NCBI GenBank assembly: GCA_938038825.1
Contig: CALHST010000396.1
Location: 1-8,866, forward strand
DNA length: 8,866 nucleotides
Direction: 5' to 3'
From: an uncultured Paracoccaceae bacterium
GTDB taxonomy: Bacteria; Pseudomonadota; Alphaproteobacteria; Rhodobacterales; Rhodobacteraceae
This document shows, one piece after another, positions 6,858 to 8,866 of the stretch. Position 1 is the stretch's first letter. Each line of letters opens with the position of its first letter. The notes under the pieces are model-generated. The model saw only the letters and a program-made list of their open reading frames with translations. It was not told where the DNA came from and made no database searches. The position numbers were made by a program, and so were the translations under genes.

Positions 6858-6900
6858 AAGCGCAGGTCCTGTGATGGGGCCTGCGCTTTTCTTGTTTTTG
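6858..6900 (+). terminator. Rho-independent terminator of the GTPase/roadblock cluster
   Basis: The arms 6859-6869 and 6877-6887 form an 11-base-pair GC-rich stem with one G-T wobble and a 7-base loop (TGTGATG). A T-rich run follows (TTTTCTTGTTTTTG). A6858 can also pair with T6888. It lies 30 bases after the roadblock stop on the plus strand and sets the end of the operon. Confidence 0.92.
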
Positions 6901-7049
6901 GGTTCTGGTCATTTTTACCTCTAACACTTGTGACATTGAATTCGCTCGCGCATCAGTAGCGAAGCGCTTTATGTTCAGGGTATGTCAGTTGAATCGGAAC
7001 AGCGTCCCGTCGCAGGTTCTATCGCAACTCTGACAAGACCGATGTGACT

Positions 7050-7053
7050 GGAG
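7050..7053 (+). promoter_or_regulatory. Ribosome binding site of the gamma-glutamyltransferase-like gene
   Basis: GGAG sits 5 bases before ATG 7059. It supports this start over the in-frame GTG at 7044, which would add only MTGAC and would place the GGAG inside the coding region. Confidence 0.6.
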
Positions 7054-7058
7054 CCTGC

Positions 7059-8840
7059 ATGTCTGATTTCACCACACGCCCCGAGATCAGAGGCACGTTT
7101 GGCGTTGCAACCTCGACCCACTGGATTGCGTCGGCTGTCGGCATGTCGATCCTTGAAAAGGGCGGGAATGCATTTGACGCAGCGGTGGCCTGTGCCTTGA
7201 CCCTGCAAGTGGTCGAACCGCATCTCAACGGCCCAGCAGGTGACATGCCCGCCATCTTTCATTCTGTCAAAACAGGCAAAACCGAAGTGCTGTGTGCCCA
7301 GGCTGTGGCCCCCGTGGGCGCAACGGTTGAGCATTACACAGATCAGGGTCTGACCCTCGTCCCGGGGTCCGGCTTGTTGTCTACAGTGGTTCCCGGCGCC
7401 TTTGACGGCTGGATGCTGATGTTGCGGGATTACGGCACCTTGTCGTTGCGCGACGTGATGCAGCCAGCCATTGACTATGCCCGTGACGGTCACCCGGTCT
7501 TACCCCGTGTTGCGCATACAATTGCGGGGCTGGCGGATTATTTCGCCAAAGAATGGCCCAGCTCTGCCAAGGTCTGGACACCGGGCGGGGCAGCACCCGA
7601 ACCAAACGCATTGTTCAAAAACCCAGAATTGGCGGCCACCTATGACAGACTTGCGGACAGTACCGGGGATACGCGCGATGCACAGATTGATGAGGCGCGG
7701 CGGCAATGGCGCGAAGGGTTTGTTGCAGAGGCTATATTTGCCTACCTTAAAGACGCCCATGTGATGGATGTGTCGGGGTCGTCCCATTCCGCAGTTCTGG
7801 CACCGGATGACATGGCCAATTGGCACGCCACATACGAAGCGCCGCTGAGCTATGAGTATGAAGGCTGGACGGTCAACAAAACCCACGCCTGGAGCCAAGG
7901 CCCAGTGATGTTACAAGCCCTCGCAATCCTCAAAGGGTTTGATCTGGGTGCTATGGATCCGAATGGCCCCGAGTTTGTACATATCGTGATCGAGGCTATG
8001 AAGCTCGCCTATGCTGATCGCGAAGCCTATTACGGGGATCCTGATCACAGCGATATCCCGATGGATGTGTTGTTGAGTGATGCCTATAACGCGGATCGGC
8101 GGACCCTAATCAGCGAAACTGCCTCGTTAGAGCAACGTCCGGGACGCGTGCCCGGATTTGAGCATCTTGCCGACGCCTATATCGAGCGCAGTACAAGAGA
8201 TTTCAATGTGGGGGCGGTCGAGGCGCAGGAACCGACCATGTCTCACCTGACGGAAAAGCGCGGCGATACAGTGCATCTGGATGTGATAGATCGCTGGGGC
8301 AATATGGTGTCTGCAACCCCATCAGGCGGATGGTTGCAAAGCAATCCAGTGATCCCGGGCCTTGGGTTTCCGCTGAATTCGCGCGCGCAAATGTTCTGGC
8401 TTGAACATGGATTGCCGACCTCACTTGCGCCGGGCCGCAGGCCCCGCACTACGTTGACGCCAAGTCTTGCGGAAAAGGACGGTGTTCGCATGGTCTTTGG
8501 TACACCCGGCGGGGATCAACAGGATCAATGGCAATTGATCTGGTTCCTGCGGTTTGTGCATTTCGGGATGTCGCTGCAGGGCTGTATGGATGCACCTTTG
8601 TTCCATTCAATGCATTTTCAGGGGTCTTTCTTCCCTCGCGACGTCAAACCGGGTGAGATGATGATCGAGCCTAACGTGGGCCACGAGACCATCAGCGACC
8701 TAAACGCGCGTGGGCACAAAATCACCGTGGCAGAGCCTTGGACCGTCGGGCGCCTGACCGCTGCGTTGCGCGAGAAAGATGGCCTGTTAAGGGCCGCTGC
8801 AACCCCTCGTTTGATGCAAGCCTATGCAGTGGGAAGATGA
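7059..8840 (+). CDS. Gamma-glutamyltransferase-superfamily Ntn-hydrolase (non-canonical)
   Basis: A 593-residue member of the gamma-glutamyltransferase superfamily, made as one chain that normally cleaves itself before a threonine, which becomes the nucleophile. The likely residue is Thr404 in GDTVHLDVIDRWGNMVSAT. Other visible family motifs are GGNAFDAAVA (35-44), the NGPAGDMPAIF region (57-67), LSTVVPGAFDGW (107-118) and GTPGGDQQDQ (481-490). Where E. coli GGT has the substrate-binding Arg of its DFREMAP motif, this protein has CAQAVAP with Gln81. The segment around LNSRAQMF (439-446) lacks the Asp of the canonical LNNQMDDF. Glutathione is therefore unlikely to be the natural substrate; an amidohydrolase role like that of the related oxamate amidohydrolase HpxW is possible but not shown. 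No signal peptide is seen, so it is probably cytosolic. It is separated from the upstream cluster by a terminator and has its own roughly 160-base upstream region. Confidence 0.92.
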   Translation: MSDFTTRPEIRGTFGVATSTHWIASAVGMSILEKGGNAFDAAVACALTLQVVEPHLNGPAGDMPAIFHSVKTGKTEVLCAQAVAPVGATVEHYTDQGLTLVPGSGLLSTVVPGAFDGWMLMLRDYGTLSLRDVMQPAIDYARDGHPVLPRVAHTIAGLADYFAKEWPSSAKVWTPGGAAPEPNALFKNPELAATYDRLADSTGDTRDAQIDEARRQWREGFVAEAIFAYLKDAHVMDVSGSSHSAVLAPDDMANWHATYEAPLSYEYEGWTVNKTHAWSQGPVMLQALAILKGFDLGAMDPNGPEFVHIVIEAMKLAYADREAYYGDPDHSDIPMDVLLSDAYNADRRTLISETASLEQRPGRVPGFEHLADAYIERSTRDFNVGAVEAQEPTMSHLTEKRGDTVHLDVIDRWGNMVSATPSGGWLQSNPVIPGLGFPLNSRAQMFWLEHGLPTSLAPGRRPRTTLTPSLAEKDGVRMVFGTPGGDQQDQWQLIWFLRFVHFGMSLQGCMDAPLFHSMHFQGSFFPRDVKPGEMMIEPNVGHETISDLNARGHKITVAEPWTVGRLTAALREKDGLLRAAATPRLMQAYAVGR

Positions 8841-8853
8841 TGTGATCTGATAG

Positions 8854-8866
8854 ACTGTGCCACAGT
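8854..8866. repeat. Perfect inverted repeat at the window end
   Basis: ACTGTG and CACAGT flank a single central base, starting 13 bases after the stop of the preceding gene and ending exactly at the window edge. It could be the start of a terminator hairpin or an operator of the next gene. A one-base loop is too tight for a simple hairpin, so a protein-binding dyad is slightly more likely. Confidence 0.3.

Noticed and set aside
6941..6963. Short inverted repeat TTCGCT/AGCGAA with an 11-base loop
   Set aside because: The stem is only 6 base pairs, the loop is long and no T-run follows, so it is not a terminator; nothing else supports a function.
6982..7047. 21-codon open frame just upstream of the gamma-glutamyltransferase-like gene, considered as a leader peptide
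   Set aside because: The only purine-rich stretch is too close to its ATG to act as a ribosome binding site, and the peptide shows no run of one amino acid that would suggest attenuation.
7500..7898. Minus-strand open frame opposite the gamma-glutamyltransferase-like gene
   Set aside because: It is antisense to a well-supported gene and has a Cys/Arg/Pro-rich composition.
1..8866. Mobile element, CRISPR array, tRNA or rRNA content
   Set aside because: No transposase or integrase motifs, no regularly spaced repeats, and no cloverleaf or rRNA-like stretch were seen.

Overview
The window looks like a chromosomal piece of an alphaproteobacterium, most likely a marine Rhodobacterales (Roseobacter-type) organism. 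This is inferred from the moderate GC content, the codon style, and the particular SDR, YheT-like hydrolase and gamma-glutamyltransferase-like protein types. No rRNA or other taxonomic marker is present, so the assignment is a judgement and not a measurement.

Layout. On the minus strand, positions 42-2109 hold two metabolic genes read right to left: a YheT-type alpha/beta hydrolase (970-2109, start uncertain) and then a short-chain dehydrogenase/reductase (42-779). Between them lies a 190-base gap containing a perfect 14-base palindrome (830-843) upstream of the dehydrogenase. A further minus-strand gene may begin at position 36 and run off the window. A divergent intergenic region follows (about 2110-2346).

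The centre of the window (2347-6828) is a compact plus-strand cluster of four genes. In order they are: an unrecognised 286-residue protein; a 694-residue dynamin-superfamily GTPase; a 358-residue second GTPase of the same kind, whose start codon overlaps the stop of the first (ATGA); and a 118-residue Roadblock/LC7 protein. The last is preceded by an unusual A/C-rich 91-base leader and followed by a strong Rho-independent terminator (6858-6900). This is the notable part of the window. Roadblock/LC7 proteins are classic partners or regulators of small Ras-like GTPases (MglB with MglA; the actinobacterial conservons). Here the roadblock protein is packaged with a pair of large dynamin-like GTPases and an orphan protein that seems built from helix-plus-beta-hairpin units. 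A reasonable inference is a membrane- or polymer-associated GTPase machine with a dedicated roadblock regulator, but its job cannot be read from the sequence.

After the terminator, on the plus strand, comes a gamma-glutamyltransferase-superfamily Ntn-hydrolase (7059-8840). It keeps the autoprocessing threonine but lacks the canonical glutathione-binding arginine. The window ends in a perfect inverted repeat (8854-8866). No tRNA, rRNA, CRISPR array, transposase or integrase was seen.
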